From NCBI RefSeq assembly GCF_002933775.1, contig NZ_BEWV01000206.1, positions 1 to 64,000 on the forward strand: 64,000 bases of DNA. Direction: 5' to 3'. The stretch comes from Prevotella sp. MGM1 (GTDB taxonomy: Bacteria; Bacteroidota; Bacteroidia; Bacteroidales; Bacteroidaceae). Of this stretch, positions 63,804 to 64,000 are shown in pieces. The translations under genes and the position numbers were made by a program. The first letter of the stretch is position 1. Each line of letters begins with the position of its first letter. The notes below the pieces were generated by a model. The model saw only the letters and a program-made list of their open reading frames with translations, was not told the DNA's origin and ran no database searches.

Positions 63804-64000
63804 TTAATGTTTATGCCAATTAGGATCGTGTCGAGTCTGAAGTTCCTTAGCTAAATCCTCGATGCGTAATCCTTTACTAGTTAATAAAACAATTAAATGA
63901 TATAACATATCCGAACCCTCATAGATAAGTCTATCATCTGTTCCATTCACAGCCTCAATGACCATTTCCAGTGCTTCTTCACCCACTTTTTGAGCCATCC
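63804..64000 (-). CDS. hisIE: Phosphoribosyl-ATP pyrophosphatase domain of HisIE, partial
   Basis: Only the last ~64 residues are in the window. The sequence AQKVGEEALEMVIEAVNG and DMLYHLIVLLTSKGL are the HisE helix motifs with the acidic metal-binding residues. HisE hydrolyses PR-ATP in histidine synthesis; in Bacteroidota it is usually fused to HisI, which would lie beyond the right end. The methionine at 63998 is probably internal, not a start. It precedes ftsE by 20 bases. Confidence 0.85.
   Translation of the reverse strand, partial: MAQKVGEEALEMVIEAVNGTDDRLIYEGSDMLYHLIVLLTSKGLRIEDLAKELQTRHDPNWHKH

Overview
The window reads as a stretch of Bacteroidota chromosome, order Bacteroidales and probably Prevotellaceae. 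The evidence is family content (DUF4494 protein, TamL-type lipoprotein, class III fructose-bisphosphatase, T9SS-like sorting tail, gyrA followed by TPR proteins, serC-serA-DUF1015 set) and many upstream regions with the Bacteroidota promoter pattern TTTG-N19/20-TAnnTTTG. The genus is an inference. Almost everything is core metabolism and housekeeping. Only the first ~1.2 kb looks accessory.

Layout. 1-1.2 kb: orphan protein plus a 47-codon mini-ORF holding a perfect 25-bp inverted repeat. 1.3-3.75 kb (-): aminotransferase and LolC/E-like permease. 3.9-6.3 kb (+): membrane pseudokinase, DUF4494 protein, PLP-binding YggS-type protein. 6.4-9.1 kb (-): M6 metalloprotease with a sorting tail and a flavodoxin/ferredoxin protein. 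9.2-9.4 kb (-): tRNA-Gly and tRNA-Thr. 9.4-17.3 kb (-): uvrA, a TIGR02757 protein, then hexuronate catabolism (uxaB; uxuA with an SDR fructuronate reductase). 17.4-23.2 kb: rRNA methylase, tamL, lipoprotein, MBL hydrolase, DEAD-box helicase. 23.3-27.4 kb (+): serC, serA, DUF1015, YigZ, tRNA-Ser. 27.5-33.6 kb (-): htpG; ftsK-lolA-rlmH. 33.7-36.9 kb (+): 3'-5' exonuclease, rRNA methyltransferase, tilS. 37-39.6 kb (-): clpC. 40.8-47.7 kb (+): gyrA, two paralogous TPR proteins, phospho-sugar mutase. 47.9-50.9 kb (-): tcdA, tRNA-Glu, tRNA-Ser, lipoprotein, pepD. 51-51.8 kb (+): small membrane protein and OmpH-like lipoprotein. 52-55.2 kb (-): carB. 56.2-64 kb (-): compact run hisIE-ftsE-lysC-lysA-GT2-GT-fbp.

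The most unusual material is non-coding. Four long intergenic gaps (14.6-15.3, 29.5-30.1, 39.6-40.8 and 55.2-56.2 kb) each hold one copy of a short interspersed inverted-repeat family with GGGATAC/GTATCC arms, and three of the four copies lie beside a GC-rich hairpin with a T tract. The gap before gyrA also holds an orphan promoter-to-terminator unit with a 46-codon ORF. The carB leader carries two mini-ORFs, and a 79-nt multi-segment hairpin lies between uxaB and the TIGR02757 gene. No CRISPR array, prophage, insertion sequence or recognisable defence system was seen.
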